A stretch of 64,000 bases of DNA from Citrobacter sp. RHB25-C09 (GCF_013836145.1 NZ_CP057483.1:3534001-3598000); one strand, 5' to 3'; positions 1-10,367 are shown, numbered from the stretch's first letter. The notes: generated by a model not told the origin, from the sequence alone. Made by a program: numbers and translations.

Positions 1-89
1 TTGACGCAGATCGAATTTTAACCACTTCTCGTGAAGCCTCTCACAATCTCATCATAAAAATGTTGTCTAAAAAACACGCCAATACCTAA

Positions 90-105
90 GCTAACTCGAG
101 TTAGC
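90..105. promoter_or_regulatory. perfect 16-bp palindrome upstream of fucI
   Basis: GCTAACTCGAGTTAGC is a perfect inverted repeat 85 bp before the fucI start. No T-run follows it, so it looks more like an operator or a plain hairpin than a terminator. The 190 bases before fucI contain no recognisable fucP end. A short open frame ends at the TAA at 19-21 but is too short to assign. The regulator that might bind here is unknown. Confidence 0.35.
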
Positions 106-190
106 AATTTCACTTCCTTCAGCCGACTGCGACGGTAGATCACGTCATCCGCCCCCAGCAGAGCAGCTAAACGCAAGATGAGGAACCACA

Positions 191-1966
191 ATGAATAAGA
201 TCAAACTGCCGAAAATTGGCATTCGCCCGGTTATTGATGGACGCCGTATGGGCGTTCGTGAATCGCTGGAAACGCAAACAATGAATATGGCAAAAGCCAC
301 AGCGGATCTTCTGACGAAGAAATTGCGCTATGCCTGTGGCACCCCCGTTGAATGCGTGATTGCCGATACCTGTATTGCCGGTATGGCAGAGTCCGCCGCC
401 TGCGAGGAAAAATTTAGCGGTCAGAACGTTGGTTTAACCATTACTGTAACGCCGTGCTGGTGTTACGGCAGTGAAACCATTGATATGGACCCGATGCGCC
501 CAAAAGCGATTTGGGGCTTCAATGGCACCGAACGTCCAGGCGCGGTTTATCTGGCAGCGGCGCTGGCAGCCCATAGTCAAAAGGGTATTCCAGCGTTCTC
601 AATCTATGGCCAGGAAGTCCAGGATGCGGGTGATACCTCGATACCTGCCGACGTAGAGGAAAAACTGCTGCGCTTTGCACGGGCAGGCGTAGCGGTAGCC
701 AGTATGAAGGGGAAAAGCTATCTCTCGCTGGGTGGCGTTTCTATGGGGATCGCCGGTTCCATCGTCGATCATAACTTCTTTGAATCCTGGCTGGGGATGA
801 AGGTACAGTCCGTTGATATGACAGAACTGCGCCGCCGTATCGATCACAAAATCTATGATGAAGCCGAACTGGAAATGGCGCTGGCGTGGGCGGATAAGCA
901 CTTTCGCTACGGTGAGGATAAAAATGCAAAACAGTATCAGCGTAACGCCGAGCAAAACCGGGGCATCCTGCGTGAGAGCCTGCTGATGGCGATGTGCATT
1001 CGCGACATGATGCAGGGGAACCGTAAACTGGCAGAGATGGGACGCGTGGAGGAGTCGCTGGGTTACAACGCCATCGCGGCAGGATTTCAGGGTCAGCGCC
1101 ACTGGACCGATCAATACCCTAATGGCGATACCGCCGAAGCACTGTTGAACAGCTCTTTTGACTGGAATGGCGTGCGTGAACCGCTGGTGGTTGCCACCGA
1201 AAACGATAGTCTGAACGGCGTCGCCATGCTGCTGGGCCACCAGTTAACCGGCACCGCGCAAGTGTTTGCTGATGTGCGAACCTTCTGGTCACCGGAAGCG
1301 GTTAAGCGGGTGACGGGGCAACCTCTCACCGGGCTGGCAGAACACGGAATAATACATCTGATCAATTCAGGGTCCGCTGCGCTGGATGGCACCTGTAAAC
1401 AACGGGACAGCGAAGGCCGGCCAACGATGAAGCCACACTGGGAAATTAGCCAACAGGAAGCGGACGCCTGCCTGGCCGCCACCGAGTGGTGTCCGGCGAT
1501 CCACGAGTATTTTCGCGGCGGCGGCTACTCATCGCATTTTCTCACCGAAGGCGGCGTACCGTTTACCATGACCCGAGTAAATATCATTAAAGGTTTAGGT
1601 CCGGTGCTGCAAATTGCAGAAGGCTGGAGCGTAGAACTGCCGAATGAGGTCCATGAGACGCTCGACAAACGCACAGATTCGAGCTGGCCAACGACCTGGT
1701 TTGCACCGCGACTTACCGGCAAAGGCCCGTTCTCCGACGTCTATTCGGTAATGGCGAACTGGGGCGCTAACCACGGAGTGCTGACGGTTGGACACGTCGG
1801 TGCGGACTTCATCACGCTTGCGGCAATGCTGCGTATCCCGGTCTGTATGCACAACGTTGAAGAGGGCAAAATTTATCGCCCTTCCTCCTGGGCTGCGCAC
1901 GGTATGGATATGGAAGGACAGGATTATCGCGCCTGCCAGAACTATGGCCCGCTGTATAAGCGTTAA
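191..1966 (+). CDS. fucI: L-fucose isomerase
   Basis: Converts L-fucose to L-fuculose (and D-arabinose to D-ribulose), the first step of fucose catabolism in the cytoplasm. The protein is 591 aa, the same length as E. coli FucI, and aligns along its whole length. Catalytic and Mn-binding residues known in E. coli (Glu337, Asp361, His528) fall in the conserved segments ATEND, FADVR and NWGANHG; His528 was confirmed by counting back from the C-terminus. The ATG is preceded by a GATGAGGA ribosome-binding site. It is the first gene of a fucI-fucK-fucU-fucR run. In E. coli fucP lies immediately upstream, but here at least 170 bp of unassigned sequence separates fucI from whatever precedes it. Confidence 0.97.
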   Translation: MNKIKLPKIGIRPVIDGRRMGVRESLETQTMNMAKATADLLTKKLRYACGTPVECVIADTCIAGMAESAACEEKFSGQNVGLTITVTPCWCYGSETIDMDPMRPKAIWGFNGTERPGAVYLAAALAAHSQKGIPAFSIYGQEVQDAGDTSIPADVEEKLLRFARAGVAVASMKGKSYLSLGGVSMGIAGSIVDHNFFESWLGMKVQSVDMTELRRRIDHKIYDEAELEMALAWADKHFRYGEDKNAKQYQRNAEQNRGILRESLLMAMCIRDMMQGNRKLAEMGRVEESLGYNAIAAGFQGQRHWTDQYPNGDTAEALLNSSFDWNGVREPLVVATENDSLNGVAMLLGHQLTGTAQVFADVRTFWSPEAVKRVTGQPLTGLAEHGIIHLINSGSAALDGTCKQRDSEGRPTMKPHWEISQQEADACLAATEWCPAIHEYFRGGGYSSHFLTEGGVPFTMTRVNIIKGLGPVLQIAEGWSVELPNEVHETLDKRTDSSWPTTWFAPRLTGKGPFSDVYSVMANWGANHGVLTVGHVGADFITLAAMLRIPVCMHNVEEGKIYRPSSWAAHGMDMEGQDYRACQNYGPLYKR

Positions 1967-1994
1967 TGCGCTTTGCCCGGTGAAGTATTGAATT

Positions 1995-2024
1995 GTAGGC
2001 CGGATAAGCGTAGCGCCATCCGGC
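1995..2024. repeat. REP element between fucI and fucK
   Basis: Imperfect palindrome with GCCGGAT and ATCCGGC arms, typical of the enterobacterial REP/PU family. It lies inside the fuc operon, where such elements often act as mRNA-stabilising hairpins. Confidence 0.8.
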
Positions 2025-2042
2025 AACGTTTCAGGAGCGGTT

Positions 2043-3440
2043 ATGAAACAAGAAGTTATCCTCGTTCTCGACTGCGGCGCCACCAATATCCGGGCGATTG
2101 CCGTTGACCGTGAGGGGCAAATCATTGCCCGCGCCGCTGTCGCCAATGCCAGCGAGAACGCCGTCGAGAACAACACCTGGCAACAATGGTCGCTGGACGC
2201 CATTTTGCATCGCTTTGCCGACTGCTGTCATCGTCTGACCACAGAACTTTCAGACTGGCACATCCGGGGCATTACGGTTACCACCTTCGGCGTTGACGGC
2301 GCACTGGTCGATGAACAGGGTAAACTGCTGTATCCCGTGATCAGTTGGAAATGTCCGCGTACCGCAGTCGTGATGGACAAGATTGCGCATTTCATCCCTC
2401 CGCAGCGACTCCAGGCGATCTCCGGCGTCGGCGCTTTTGCTTTTAATACCCTGTACAAGCTGGTGTGGATGAAAGAAAACTATCCACAACTTCTGGAGCA
2501 GGCGCACGCATGGCTGTTTATTTCATCGCTGATCAACCACCATTTGACCGGGGAGATGACCACTGACATCACAATGGCAGGCACCAGTCAAATGCTGGAC
2601 ATTCATCAGCGGGATTTCAGCAGCGATATTTTGCAGGCCACGGGTCTGCCACGACGCCTCTTCCCACGTCTGGTCGAGGCCGGAGAACTGATTGGCACAT
2701 TGCAACCCGCAGCGGCGGCGCAATTAGGACTTTCAGCGGGAATTCCGGTGATTTCTGCTGGACATGATACTCAGTTCGCACTGTTTGGCGCTGGCGCAAA
2801 GCAGGATGAACCCGTGCTTTCATCGGGTACATGGGAAATCCTGATGGTGCGTAGCGCCGGGGTCGATACCGCTTTATTGGGCCGATTTCCCGGTTCCACC
2901 TGTGAGCTGGACAGCCAACCAGGTTTGTATAATCCGGGTATGCAGTGGCTGGCCTCCGGTGTTCTCGAATGGGTGCGCAAGCTACTCTGGACACCCGAAA
3001 CGCCCTGGCAAACGCTGATTGATGAAGCGCGTATATTATCTGCGGGTTCGGAAGGCGTGAGAATGCAATGCGATCTGCTCTCCTCTCCGGAAGCCGGCTG
3101 GCAAGGTGTCACGCTCACGACTACCCGAGGCCATTTATATCGCGCGGCGCTGGAAGGTTTAACAGAGCAACTTCGCCATCACCTGCACACGCTGGAAAAG
3201 ATAGGTCACTTCAGAGCCACGGAATTATTGCTGGTCGGCGGCGGAAGCCGTAATACGTTGTGGAATCAGATCAAGGCCAACGTTCTTGAGATTCCCATCA
3301 AGATCCTGGATGACGCAGAAACGACCGTTACCGGCGCGGCGATGTACGGCTGGTATGGCGTCGGCGAGTTTTCCAGCCCGCAGCAGGCCAGAGAACAGGT
3401 GTGCTATCAGTACCGTTACGTCTATCCCCAAACACGTTGA
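2043..3440 (+). CDS. fucK: L-fuculokinase
   Basis: Phosphorylates L-fuculose to L-fuculose 1-phosphate with ATP, the second step of the pathway. The protein is 465 aa, a FGGY-family sugar kinase close to E. coli FucK. The N-terminal phosphate-binding segment [10 protein letters not shown] is near residue 9, and the C-terminal ATP-site glycines LLVGGGSRN and the FGGY-type [12 protein letters not shown] segment are present. The C-terminus ends at YPQTR, a few residues shorter than in K-12. The ATG follows AGGAGCGGTT, a good ribosome-binding site just after the REP element. Confidence 0.96.
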   Translation: MKQEVILVLDCGATNIRAIAVDREGQIIARAAVANASENAVENNTWQQWSLDAILHRFADCCHRLTTELSDWHIRGITVTTFGVDGALVDEQGKLLYPVISWKCPRTAVVMDKIAHFIPPQRLQAISGVGAFAFNTLYKLVWMKENYPQLLEQAHAWLFISSLINHHLTGEMTTDITMAGTSQMLDIHQRDFSSDILQATGLPRRLFPRLVEAGELIGTLQPAAAAQLGLSAGIPVISAGHDTQFALFGAGAKQDEPVLSSGTWEILMVRSAGVDTALLGRFPGSTCELDSQPGLYNPGMQWLASGVLEWVRKLLWTPETPWQTLIDEARILSAGSEGVRMQCDLLSSPEAGWQGVTLTTTRGHLYRAALEGLTEQLRHHLHTLEKIGHFRATELLLVGGGSRNTLWNQIKANVLEIPIKILDDAETTVTGAAMYGWYGVGEFSSPQQAREQVCYQYRYVYPQTR

Positions 3441-3451
3441 AGGATCCGAAG

Positions 3452-3873
3452 ATGTTGAAAACCATTTCTCCTTTGATCTCGCCGGAATTACTGAAGGTGC
3501 TGGCGCAGATGGGGCACGGTGACGAGATCGTGTTCTCCGACGCCCATTTCCCGGCACACAGCATGGGGCCGCAGGTCATCCGTGCCGATGGCCTCAGGGT
3601 GAGCGATTTACTGCGGGCGATTATTCCCTTATTTGAACTCGACAGCTATGCACGCCGCTGGTAATGATGGCCGCCGTTGAGGGAGATTCTCTCGATCCCA
3701 GCGTTGAAATCCGCTATCGGGAAGCACTCTCTGTACAGACGCCGTGTCCCGACATCACCCGTATTGATCGCTTCGCCTTTTACGATCGCGCGCAAAACGC
3801 ATTTGCGATCGTGATAACCGGTGAGAGCACGAAGTACGGAAATATTCTTTTAAAAAAAGGGGTAACGCCGTAA
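3452..3873 (+). pseudogene. fucU: L-fucose mutarotase, split by a one-base frameshift
   Basis: FucU interconverts the anomers of L-fucose for the isomerase. The first 69 codons (3452-3652) match E. coli FucU through FELDSYA. Then one C is missing near 3653: the expected codons for PPLVMM are read as RRW followed by TAA at 3662-3664. The rest of the protein, from MMAAVEGDS to KKGVTP, is intact in another frame from the ATG at 3664 to 3873. The stop and new start overlap as TAATG, so ribosomes might reinitiate and make two half proteins. The simplest reading is an inactivating frameshift, but a sequencing error is possible. Flanking fucK and fucR are intact. Confidence 0.85.
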
Positions 3874-3914
3874 TCTCAGTCGCAGCCGGAACGCAATTGC
3901 AGGGGTGAAAAGAG

Positions 3915-4625
3915 ATGAAAGCGGCACGTCAGCAGGCGATCGTTGATCTGCTCAACAACCAGAGAAGCCTGACTACCGCAACGCTGGCCGTTCAGCTTAA
4001 CGTCAGTCGGGAAACCATTCGCCGCGATCTCAGCGAGTTGCAGGCTAAAGGAAAAGTGCTGCGTAACCACGGGCGAGCGAAAAGTATCCTGCGGGAAAAC
4101 CCCGACAGCGGCGATCCCTTCCACATTCGCCTGAAAAGTCATTATGCGCACAAAGCCGATATTGCCCGCAAAGCGCTAAGCTGGATTGACGCGGGGATGG
4201 TGATTGCGTTAGATGCCAGCTCCACCTGCTGGTATCTGGCGCGGCAGTTACCGGATATCCCCATTAAGGTCTTTACCAACAGTCATCCGATTTGTCAGGA
4301 GCTCGGTAAGCGCGAGCATATTGAGCTGATTAGCTCCGGGGGAAAGCTGGAGCGCAAACACGGCTGCTACGTCAATTCCGCGCTGATTTCGCAGCTAAAG
4401 GGAATGGATATCGATCTGTTTATTTTTTCTTGTGAAGGCATCGACCGCGACGGCGCGCTGTGGGATTCCAGCACGTTTAACGCCGAATTTAAATCCGTGC
4501 TGCTTAAACGCGCCTCGCAGGCTCTGTTACTGATCGATAAGAGCAAATTCAATCGCTCAGGGGAAGCCCGGCTTGGACATCTGGATGACGTGACGCACAT
4601 CGTTTCCGATAGTGCGTCATCGTAG
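3915..4625 (+). CDS. fucR: L-fucose operon activator, DeoR family
   Basis: Cytoplasmic DNA-binding regulator of the fuc operon; in E. coli fuculose 1-phosphate is the inducer. The protein is 236 aa against about 243 in K-12. The N-terminal DeoR helix-turn-helix (residues about 18-40, VSRETIRRDLSELQ) is followed by a sugar-phosphate sensing domain of the DeoR C-terminal type (VIALDASST, NSHPIC, ISSGG). The C-terminus ends early at DSASS compared with E. coli. It is last in the fuc operon, 41 bp after fucU, and converges on rlmM. Confidence 0.94.
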   Translation: MKAARQQAIVDLLNNQRSLTTATLAVQLNVSRETIRRDLSELQAKGKVLRNHGRAKSILRENPDSGDPFHIRLKSHYAHKADIARKALSWIDAGMVIALDASSTCWYLARQLPDIPIKVFTNSHPICQELGKREHIELISSGGKLERKHGCYVNSALISQLKGMDIDLFIFSCEGIDRDGALWDSSTFNAEFKSVLLKRASQALLLIDKSKFNRSGEARLGHLDDVTHIVSDSASS

Positions 4626-4640
4626 TAACGTATTTGTCCT

Positions 4641-5741
4641 TTACCGCTCGTCGCGGCGACCACCGACGGCGGCCCACAGGCGACGCACATGTACCGTGAC
4701 CTCTTCGCGATCGTGGTAAAGCTGACGCGCCTGGATCTGCGCATTAACGCCATGTTCGTCAAGCTGCGCCTGAATATAAGCCAGGTTCTGCGAGACTTCT
4801 TCGTAGCGTTTTTTCATCGGCAGTTTGAGATTAAAGATGGTTTCACGGCACCAACCATTGACCAGCCACTGGGACATCAGTGCCGCCACTTTCGCTGGTT
4901 TTTCAACCATATCGCAGACCATCCATGAGATGTTGTTGCGGTTCGGGCGATATTTGAAACCATCCTCGCGCAGCCACGTGACCTGCCCGGTATCCATCAG
5001 GCTCTGGGCCATCGGACCGTTATCCACCGAGTACACCCACATGTTGCGTTTGACTAACTGATAGGTCCAGCCACCGGGACAGGCACCTAAGTCCACGGCA
5101 TACATGCCGTTTGCCAGACGTTCATCCCACTCATCTTCGGGAATAAACACGTGCAGCGCCTCTTCGAGTTTCAGCGTTGAGCGGCTTGGTGCATCGGCAG
5201 GAAACTTCAGGCGTGGAATGCCCATGTAGTAAGGCGAATTATTGTTCGAAAACGAGTAACCGGTGTAGCAGCAGCCGGGGGCGATAAAGAAGACGTGGAC
5301 CACGGGGCGTTTCGGCGTCTCATAGTTCGTCAACACCCCAGCTTCACGCAGCGCGGCACGCAGCGGCACCGTAAACTTACGGCAGAACTTCATCAGCTCT
5401 TTGCTTTCGTTGGTATCCGCAACTTCAACGCGCAGTTCCCCGCCCTTTTCCACCACGCCCTGCAACATGCCGACGATGGGCGTAATGCGATCTTCCGGGG
5501 GCAAATGCTGGAGCAATTCCCCGACGACAAACCACTGACGGGCAAAAATAAGCGAACTGAACGGCAGCTCGGTGATTATTTTTTCAGCATCTTCGGCCTG
5601 GTAACATTCATAAATAACGTAACCCGCGTTTTCTTTTACACGCGCAAAACCAAACAGCTCCCGACGCCCCGCCTTATCCGTAATTTCAGCGGCGCACTCT
5701 TTTTCAAAGCCCGGGCGACACAACAACACAACCTTATTCAT
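4641..5741 (-). CDS. rlmM: 23S rRNA 2'-O-ribose methyltransferase (C2498)
   Basis: RlmM (YgdE) methylates the 2'-O-ribose of C2498 in 23S rRNA using S-adenosylmethionine. The protein is 366 aa, as in E. coli, with an N-terminal THUMP-like region and a C-terminal Rossmann methyltransferase domain. The SAM-binding motif [14 protein letters not shown] lies near residue 220. The ATG at 5741 matches the family start; an upstream in-frame TTG at 5747 is unlikely. The start overlaps the end of ygdD by 8 bp, so the two are probably translationally coupled in a gcvA-ygdD-rlmM run. Confidence 0.96.
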   Translation of the reverse strand: MNKVVLLCRPGFEKECAAEITDKAGRRELFGFARVKENAGYVIYECYQAEDAEKIITELPFSSLIFARQWFVVGELLQHLPPEDRITPIVGMLQGVVEKGGELRVEVADTNESKELMKFCRKFTVPLRAALREAGVLTNYETPKRPVVHVFFIAPGCCYTGYSFSNNNSPYYMGIPRLKFPADAPSRSTLKLEEALHVFIPEDEWDERLANGMYAVDLGACPGGWTYQLVKRNMWVYSVDNGPMAQSLMDTGQVTWLREDGFKYRPNRNNISWMVCDMVEKPAKVAALMSQWLVNGWCRETIFNLKLPMKKRYEEVSQNLAYIQAQLDEHGVNAQIQARQLYHDREEVTVHVRRLWAAVGGRRDER

Positions 5742-6129
5742 GAACAACGCCCTTACGCTTCAAACGAATAGCACCAATTAACATTAATACCCAGCCGGCC
5801 AGGAAGCTGACGCCGCCAACAGGCGTGACAAACGCCCACAGACGCAAATGAGACAGCGCCAGACAATATAAGCTGCCGCTAAACAGCACTGTGCCTAACG
5901 CGAGAAAAACACTGCTCCAGTAAAACCAGATGCTAATGCGCCGTTGCATCGCCACCGACAGACCGAATATCGCCAGCGTATGAAACGCCTGATATTGCAG
6001 ACCCGTCTGGATCCAGCCCATTTCCACCACGCCAAGGGTTTTGCTCAGCACATGCGCACCGAACGCTCCCAGAGCGACATAGATAAAGCCACTTATTGCG
6101 GCGAAAATCAGCATAAAACGGCTGGTCAT
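5734..6129 (-). CDS. ygdD: DUF423 small inner-membrane protein YgdD
   Basis: Protein of 131 aa with about four hydrophobic segments ([51 protein letters not shown]), matching the DUF423/YgdD family of enterobacterial inner-membrane proteins. Function is not known. It lies 18 bp downstream of gcvA and overlaps rlmM by 8 bp, the same arrangement as in E. coli. Confidence 0.93.
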   Translation of the reverse strand: MTSRFMLIFAAISGFIYVALGAFGAHVLSKTLGVVEMGWIQTGLQYQAFHTLAIFGLSVAMQRRISIWFYWSSVFLALGTVLFSGSLYCLALSHLRLWAFVTPVGGVSFLAGWVLMLIGAIRLKRKGVVHE

Positions 6130-6147
6130 GGTAATACCCTAAATAAA

Positions 6148-7065
6148 TTATTGTTCGTAACGAAAGCGAAACGTCTCTTGCTCAGTCGCTGCTTTAGCCA
6201 GGATCCATTGACGGAAGGCGGCTATTTTACCCAGTTCTGCCTGACTGTCATGACAAACCAGATAAAAAGCGTTCTTACTGACCAAAACGTCATTAAATGG
6301 ACAAACCAGACGCCCGGCCTCTATTTCAGATTGCGCCATAACATTGTTGGCCAGCGCCACACCCTGCCCATGAATGGCTGCCTGGAGCACCATCGCGCTA
6401 TGACTAAAGATAGGCCCTTGTTGCACATTGATATGGTTCAGTCCCAATTGGCGCGTATAGGTTTGCCAGTCACGACGCGAGGCATCATGCAGCAAGGTAT
6501 GTTTTTCCAGATCTTCCGGCGTCTTCAATGCCTTCTCACCCGTCAGCAACAGCGGCGAGCAAACGGGTAACAAATATTCTGCGTATAATTTTTCAACGCG
6601 CAAGCCCGGCCAGTTGCCACGACCATAAAAAATGGCCACATCCACATCATCCGCCAGTTTATCTTCCTGACGGTCTACCGCCTGGATCCTGACGTCGATT
6701 CCCGGATAAGCTGAATTAAAGCTGGTGAGGCGTGGCACCAACCAATGAATGGCAAAACTGGGCAATAAACTGACCGTCAGGGCACCTTTTGCACTGCGGG
6801 CCTGAAGTTTACGTGTCGCTTCGGTTAATTGCGAAAAAATCTCTTTGATGTCGAGGAAATAACTTTGCCCTTCTTCGGTGAGAAGGAGAGAACGGTTGCG
6901 TCGACGGAACAGCTTTAAACCCAAAAAATCCTCAAGTGACTTGATTTGATGGCTGACTGCGGCCTGGGTCACAAAAAGCTCTTCTGCTGCTCGGGTGAAG
7001 CTTAAATGCCTTGCGGCGGCATCAAAAACACGTAATGCATTCAGAGGTGGAAGTCGTTTTGACAT
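6148..7065 (-). CDS. gcvA: glycine cleavage system transcriptional regulator GcvA
   Basis: LysR-family regulator that activates gcvTHP in the presence of glycine, represses it with purines, and drives the divergent sRNA gene gcvB. The protein is 305 aa, identical in length to E. coli GcvA. The N-terminal winged helix-turn-helix (residues about 18-40, FTRAAEELFVTQAAVSHQIK) is followed by a LysR substrate-binding domain. It is transcribed away from gcvB across a shared regulatory region. Confidence 0.97.
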   Translation of the reverse strand: MSKRLPPLNALRVFDAAARHLSFTRAAEELFVTQAAVSHQIKSLEDFLGLKLFRRRNRSLLLTEEGQSYFLDIKEIFSQLTEATRKLQARSAKGALTVSLLPSFAIHWLVPRLTSFNSAYPGIDVRIQAVDRQEDKLADDVDVAIFYGRGNWPGLRVEKLYAEYLLPVCSPLLLTGEKALKTPEDLEKHTLLHDASRRDWQTYTRQLGLNHINVQQGPIFSHSAMVLQAAIHGQGVALANNVMAQSEIEAGRLVCPFNDVLVSKNAFYLVCHDSQAELGKIAAFRQWILAKAATEQETFRFRYEQ

Positions 7066-7158
7066 GGCTTTTAGACTTTGATGTTAAAAGAATTTAACAA
7101 TTAAGCTACACTGTGTAACCTATTAGTTTTTTTAATCTGAGCCATTATAATTTGTCCG

Positions 7159-7187
7159 TTGAGGAACTACCAGCAAATACCTATAGT
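7159..7187 (+). promoter_or_regulatory. gcvB promoter
   Basis: A -35 TTGAGG (7159-7164) and a -10 TATAGT (7182-7187) are separated by 17 bp and lie 6 bp before the expected gcvB 5' end at 7194. The AT-rich stretch between this promoter and gcvA (about 7066-7150) is where GcvA is expected to bind. Confidence 0.7.
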
Positions 7188-7193
7188 GGCGGC

Positions 7194-7399
7194 ACTTCCT
7201 GAGCCGGAACGAAAAGTTTTTCTGGAATGCGTGTTCTGGTTAACTTTTGGCTTACGGTTGTGATGTTGTGTTGTTGTGTTTGCAATTGGTCTGCGATTCA
7301 GACCATGGTAGCAAAGCTACCCTTTTTCACTTCCTGTACATTTACCCTGTCTGTCCATAGTGATTAATGTAGCACCGCCAAATTGCGGTGCTTTTTTTT
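7194..7399 (+). ncRNA. gcvB: GcvB small regulatory RNA
   Basis: Hfq-dependent sRNA of about 206 nt that represses many amino-acid and peptide transporter mRNAs. The sequence begins ACTTCCTGAGCCGGAACG and contains the GU-rich R1 seed region TGTTGTGTTGTTGTGTTTGC at about 7264-7283. It ends in a strong intrinsic terminator (GCACCGCCAAATTGCGGTGC followed by eight T). Placement divergent from gcvA is the conserved arrangement. The terminator ends 17 bp from the ygdI stop and may serve that gene too. Confidence 0.95.
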
Positions 7400-7416
7400 G
7401 GCTTAACGCCGGCGGG

Positions 7417-7644
7417 TTATTGGTCCAGTTCGACCATCTCTTTCACATCGGTACGATTGATCTGCTGTTTGTTGCCATTAGCGTCTTTATACGAAATCAT
7501 CCCGGTTTCATTATCCGTCTGCGGCTTACCATCGGCCACAATGCTACGACCATCATTGGTGTGCATCACATAGTTAGAACCGGAACAGGCGCTCAGGGCA
7601 AAAGTCAGCATACATGCAGAGATAATTGCGGCAGTTTTCTTCAT
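7417..7644 (-). CDS. ygdI: DUF903 lipoprotein YgdI
   Basis: Small lipoprotein of 75 aa. The N-terminal signal MKKTAAIISACMLTFA is followed by the lipobox LSAC-S (lipidated Cys about residue 20), then a DUF903 SH3-like domain (YVMHTNDGRSIV...TGMISYKDANG). The start is set by AAGGAGACGAAG just before the ATG. Function unknown. It is a paralogue of ygdR at 50062-50280 in this window. Confidence 0.93.
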   Translation of the reverse strand: MKKTAAIISACMLTFALSACSGSNYVMHTNDGRSIVADGKPQTDNETGMISYKDANGNKQQINRTDVKEMVELDQ

Positions 7645-7835
7645 CTTCGTCTCCTTAAAGCAGTTTATGCTATTCAAAACATATTCCATAACAGGCAAAA
7701 ATATTTGCCCAACACTATTTAGCATAAGCCACTACTCCGTATTTTCCAGGTAAACCGGAAGATTCCTGGTTCAGGACAGTTCTTGTCACAGCAGCAAAAT
7801 TGCGCCACGATCTGCTTACTGAATTGAGGAATATC

Positions 7836-9041
7836 ATGAACGCTTTCAATCCCGCACAGTTTCGCGCCCAATTTCCCGCGTTGGCAGACGCCGGCGTCTA
7901 TCTCGATAGTGCCGCTACCGCCCTCAAACCGCAGGCCGTCATTGAGGCGACCCAGCAGTTTTATAGTCTGAGCGCCGGTAACGTTCACCGCAGCCAGTTT
8001 GCTGAAGCACAGCGCCTCACCGCACGCTATGAAGCCGCTCGGGAGAAAGTAGCTCAACTGCTGAATGCGCCAAATGAAAAGACCATCGTCTGGACGCGCG
8101 GCACCACAGAAGCGATCAACATGGTCGCCCAGAGCTATGCTCGCCCGCGGCTGCAGCCGGGCGATGAAATTATCGTGAGCGTTGCGGAACATCACGCGAA
8201 CCTCGTACCGTGGCTGATGGTGGCTGAGCAGACGGGCGCAAAAGTGGTAAAACTGCCGCTCAACGCGCAGTTCCTGCCAGATGTGGAACGTCTGCCCGAG
8301 ATAATCACACCGCGCAGTCGAATTCTGGCGCTGGGGCAGATGTCGAACGTCACTGGCGGCTGCCCGGATCTAGCCCGCGCGATAACAATCGCTCACGCAG
8401 CCGGAATGATCGTGATGGTCGATGGCGCGCAGGGGGCTGTGCATTTTCCCGCTGACGTCGAGGCGCTCGATATCGATTTCTATGCCTTCTCCGGCCATAA
8501 GCTATACGGCCCAACGGGCATCGGCGTTCTTTATGGTAAGCCAGAGTTGCTGGCGGCGATGTCTCCCTGGCTGGGGGGCGGAAAGATGATTAACCAGGTC
8601 AGCTTCGAGGGTTTTACGACCCTGGAGGCGCCGTGGAAGCTGGAAGCGGGCACACCAAACGTGGCAGGCGTCATTGGCATGAGCGCTGCGCTGGAATGGC
8701 TGGCCGATATTGATATCCATCAGGCTGAGAGCTGGAGCCGTGGCCTGGCGACGCTTGCCGAAGACGCGCTGGCGAAGCGATCCGGCTTCCGTTCATTTCG
8801 CTGTCAGGACTCCAGCCTGCTGGCTTTTGATTTTGCAGGCGTTCACCATAGCGATATGGTCACACTGCTGGCGGAATACGGTATCGCGCTGCGCGCCGGA
8901 CAACATTGCGCCCAGCCGCTGTTGGCAGAGCTTGGAGTCACGGGTACCCTGCGCGCCTCATTTGCGCCGTATAATACAAAGAACGATGTGGATGCGCTGG
9001 TTAACGCTGTTGATCGCGCGCTGGACATACTGGTGGATTAA
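7836..9041 (+). CDS. csdA: cysteine desulfurase / cysteine sulfinate desulfinase CsdA
   Basis: PLP enzyme that takes sulfur from cysteine (or cysteine sulfinate) and passes it to CsdE. The protein is 401 aa, the same as E. coli CsdA, a class V aminotransferase fold. The PLP lysine is in [11 protein letters not shown] (about residue 222) and the persulfide cysteine is in RAGQHCAQP (about residue 358). The ATG at 7836 is preceded by GAGGAAT and matches the family N-terminus [13 protein letters not shown]. The stop overlaps the csdE start by one base. Confidence 0.97.
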   Translation: MNAFNPAQFRAQFPALADAGVYLDSAATALKPQAVIEATQQFYSLSAGNVHRSQFAEAQRLTARYEAAREKVAQLLNAPNEKTIVWTRGTTEAINMVAQSYARPRLQPGDEIIVSVAEHHANLVPWLMVAEQTGAKVVKLPLNAQFLPDVERLPEIITPRSRILALGQMSNVTGGCPDLARAITIAHAAGMIVMVDGAQGAVHFPADVEALDIDFYAFSGHKLYGPTGIGVLYGKPELLAAMSPWLGGGKMINQVSFEGFTTLEAPWKLEAGTPNVAGVIGMSAALEWLADIDIHQAESWSRGLATLAEDALAKRSGFRSFRCQDSSLLAFDFAGVHHSDMVTLLAEYGIALRAGQHCAQPLLAELGVTGTLRASFAPYNTKNDVDALVNAVDRALDILVD

Positions 9042-9484
9042 TGACAGGTCTTCTACTCGCCGGACACCCGTTCGGCACAACCGTAACCGAAGAGACGTTA
9101 CGCAATACCTTTCTCCCGCTAAGCCAATGGGAGGATAAATACCGCCAGCTTATTCTGTTAGGTAAGCAGCTTCCGGCGTTGTCTGACGAATTCAAAGCGC
9201 GGGCGAAAGAGATCGCTGGCTGCGAAAACCGCGTCTGGCTGGGTTTTACGAAGTCGGATAAAGGAACGCTGCATTTTTTCGGCGACAGTGAAGGTCGTAT
9301 CGTACGCGGTCTGCTGGCAGTCCTGTTGACGGCGGTAGAAGGAAAAACAGCGGCCCAGTTGCAGGCCCGCTCACCACTGGAACTGTTTGACGAGTTGGGT
9401 TTACGCACCCAGCTCAGCGCGTCGCGGAGTCAGGGCCTGAACGCGTTAAACGAGGCGATATTAGAGGCGGCTCGCGGAGCCTGA
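9041..9484 (+). CDS. csdE: sulfur acceptor protein CsdE
   Basis: SufE-like sulfur acceptor and activator of CsdA. The protein is 147 aa, as in E. coli. The acceptor cysteine lies in IAGCENRVW (about residue 61). TAATG overlap with csdA indicates translational coupling. In E. coli CsdA-CsdE supplies sulfur to TcdA/CsdL-related functions, and tcdA follows here on the opposite strand. Confidence 0.96.
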   Translation: MTGLLLAGHPFGTTVTEETLRNTFLPLSQWEDKYRQLILLGKQLPALSDEFKARAKEIAGCENRVWLGFTKSDKGTLHFFGDSEGRIVRGLLAVLLTAVEGKTAAQLQARSPLELFDELGLRTQLSASRSQGLNALNEAILEAARGA

Positions 9485-9507
9485 TATTTGCGATACAGCA
9501 ATACCTG

Positions 9508-9534
9508 GCCGGATAAGCGTGAACGCCCTCCGGC
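9508..9534. repeat. REP element between csdE and tcdA
   Basis: Palindromic GCCGGATAAGCG...CCTCCGGC unit in the gap between the convergent genes csdE and tcdA. Confidence 0.7.
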
Positions 9535-9543
9535 ACAGTAAAC

Positions 9544-10350
9544 TCACGCCTGACGTTCAGCTTTTGCCATCATCTTTTTCAGCGCATGGGAAACAGCTAC
9601 AAAGCCAAACGTGGCGGTGACCATGGTCGCCGCACCGAATCCTGATGCGCAGTCCATCCGCTTTGGCCCTTCCGCCGTCGCTTTCACCGCACAGACGGTA
9701 CCGTCCGACTGCGGATAAACCAGCGCTTCAGTGGAAAACACGCAGTCCACGCCCAGCTTACCTTTGCTGTTTTTCACCACGCCAAAATCGCTTTTCAGAC
9801 GCTCACGCAGCTTTGCAGCAAGCGGATCCTGAATCGTTTTGGCAAGATCTACTACCTGGATCTGGGTTGGATCAATCTGTCCACCTGCCCCACCGGTCGT
9901 TACCAGCGGGATTTTATTGCGTCGACAATATGCGATCAGCGCGGCCTTCGGGCGGACGCTGTCAATGGCATCAATGACATAGGTAAATCCTGCGTTCATG
10001 TACTCAGCCACGTTGTCAGGCGTGACAAAGTCATCGACTACGGTCACCCGGCACTCAGGGTTGATCTGTCGAATACGATCGGCCATCACTTCCGCTTTCG
10101 CCAGGCCCACATTGTCGCGCAGCGCATGAATTTGACGGTTGGTGTTGGTCACGCAGACATCATCCATATCGATGAGGGTAATCGCGCCAATCCCGGTACG
10201 CGCCAGCGCTTCCGCGGCCCAGGAACCCACACCGCCAATGCCAACCACGCAAATATGCGCCTCAGCAAACAACTGAAGCGCCTTCTCACCATACAGACGT
10301 GCGGTTCCGCCAAAACGCTGACGCCAGGCGTCACTTATTACAACAGACAT
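9544..10350 (-). CDS. tcdA: tRNA threonylcarbamoyladenosine dehydratase
   Basis: TcdA (YgdL/CsdL) dehydrates t6A37 in tRNA to the cyclic form ct6A using ATP. The protein is 268 aa, as in E. coli, and has the E1/ThiF/MoeB fold. The nucleotide-binding glycines are in GIGGVGSWAAEAL (residues about 37-49), followed by the acidic segment LIDMDDVCVTNTNRQ. A C-terminal hydrophobic stretch (FGAATMVTATFGFVAVSHAL) is typical of the family. It lies 17 bp downstream of mltA, probably cotranscribed. Confidence 0.96.
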   Translation of the reverse strand: MSVVISDAWRQRFGGTARLYGEKALQLFAEAHICVVGIGGVGSWAAEALARTGIGAITLIDMDDVCVTNTNRQIHALRDNVGLAKAEVMADRIRQINPECRVTVVDDFVTPDNVAEYMNAGFTYVIDAIDSVRPKAALIAYCRRNKIPLVTTGGAGGQIDPTQIQVVDLAKTIQDPLAAKLRERLKSDFGVVKNSKGKLGVDCVFSTEALVYPQSDGTVCAVKATAEGPKRMDCASGFGAATMVTATFGFVAVSHALKKMMAKAERQA

Positions 10351-10367
10351 ACCACCTCAGACCACAA

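Noticed and set aside
1..21. Possible end of fucP in the frame ending TAA at 19-21
   Set aside because: Only six codons are visible and they do not resemble the FucP C-terminus I know; cannot be supported.
599..1240. Long open frame on the minus strand inside fucI
   Set aside because: It is antisense to a fully conserved gene, has no ribosome-binding site and no recognisable protein family.
5944..6570. 208-codon plus-strand frame over ygdD/gcvA
   Set aside because: Antisense to two conserved genes, with no coding support.
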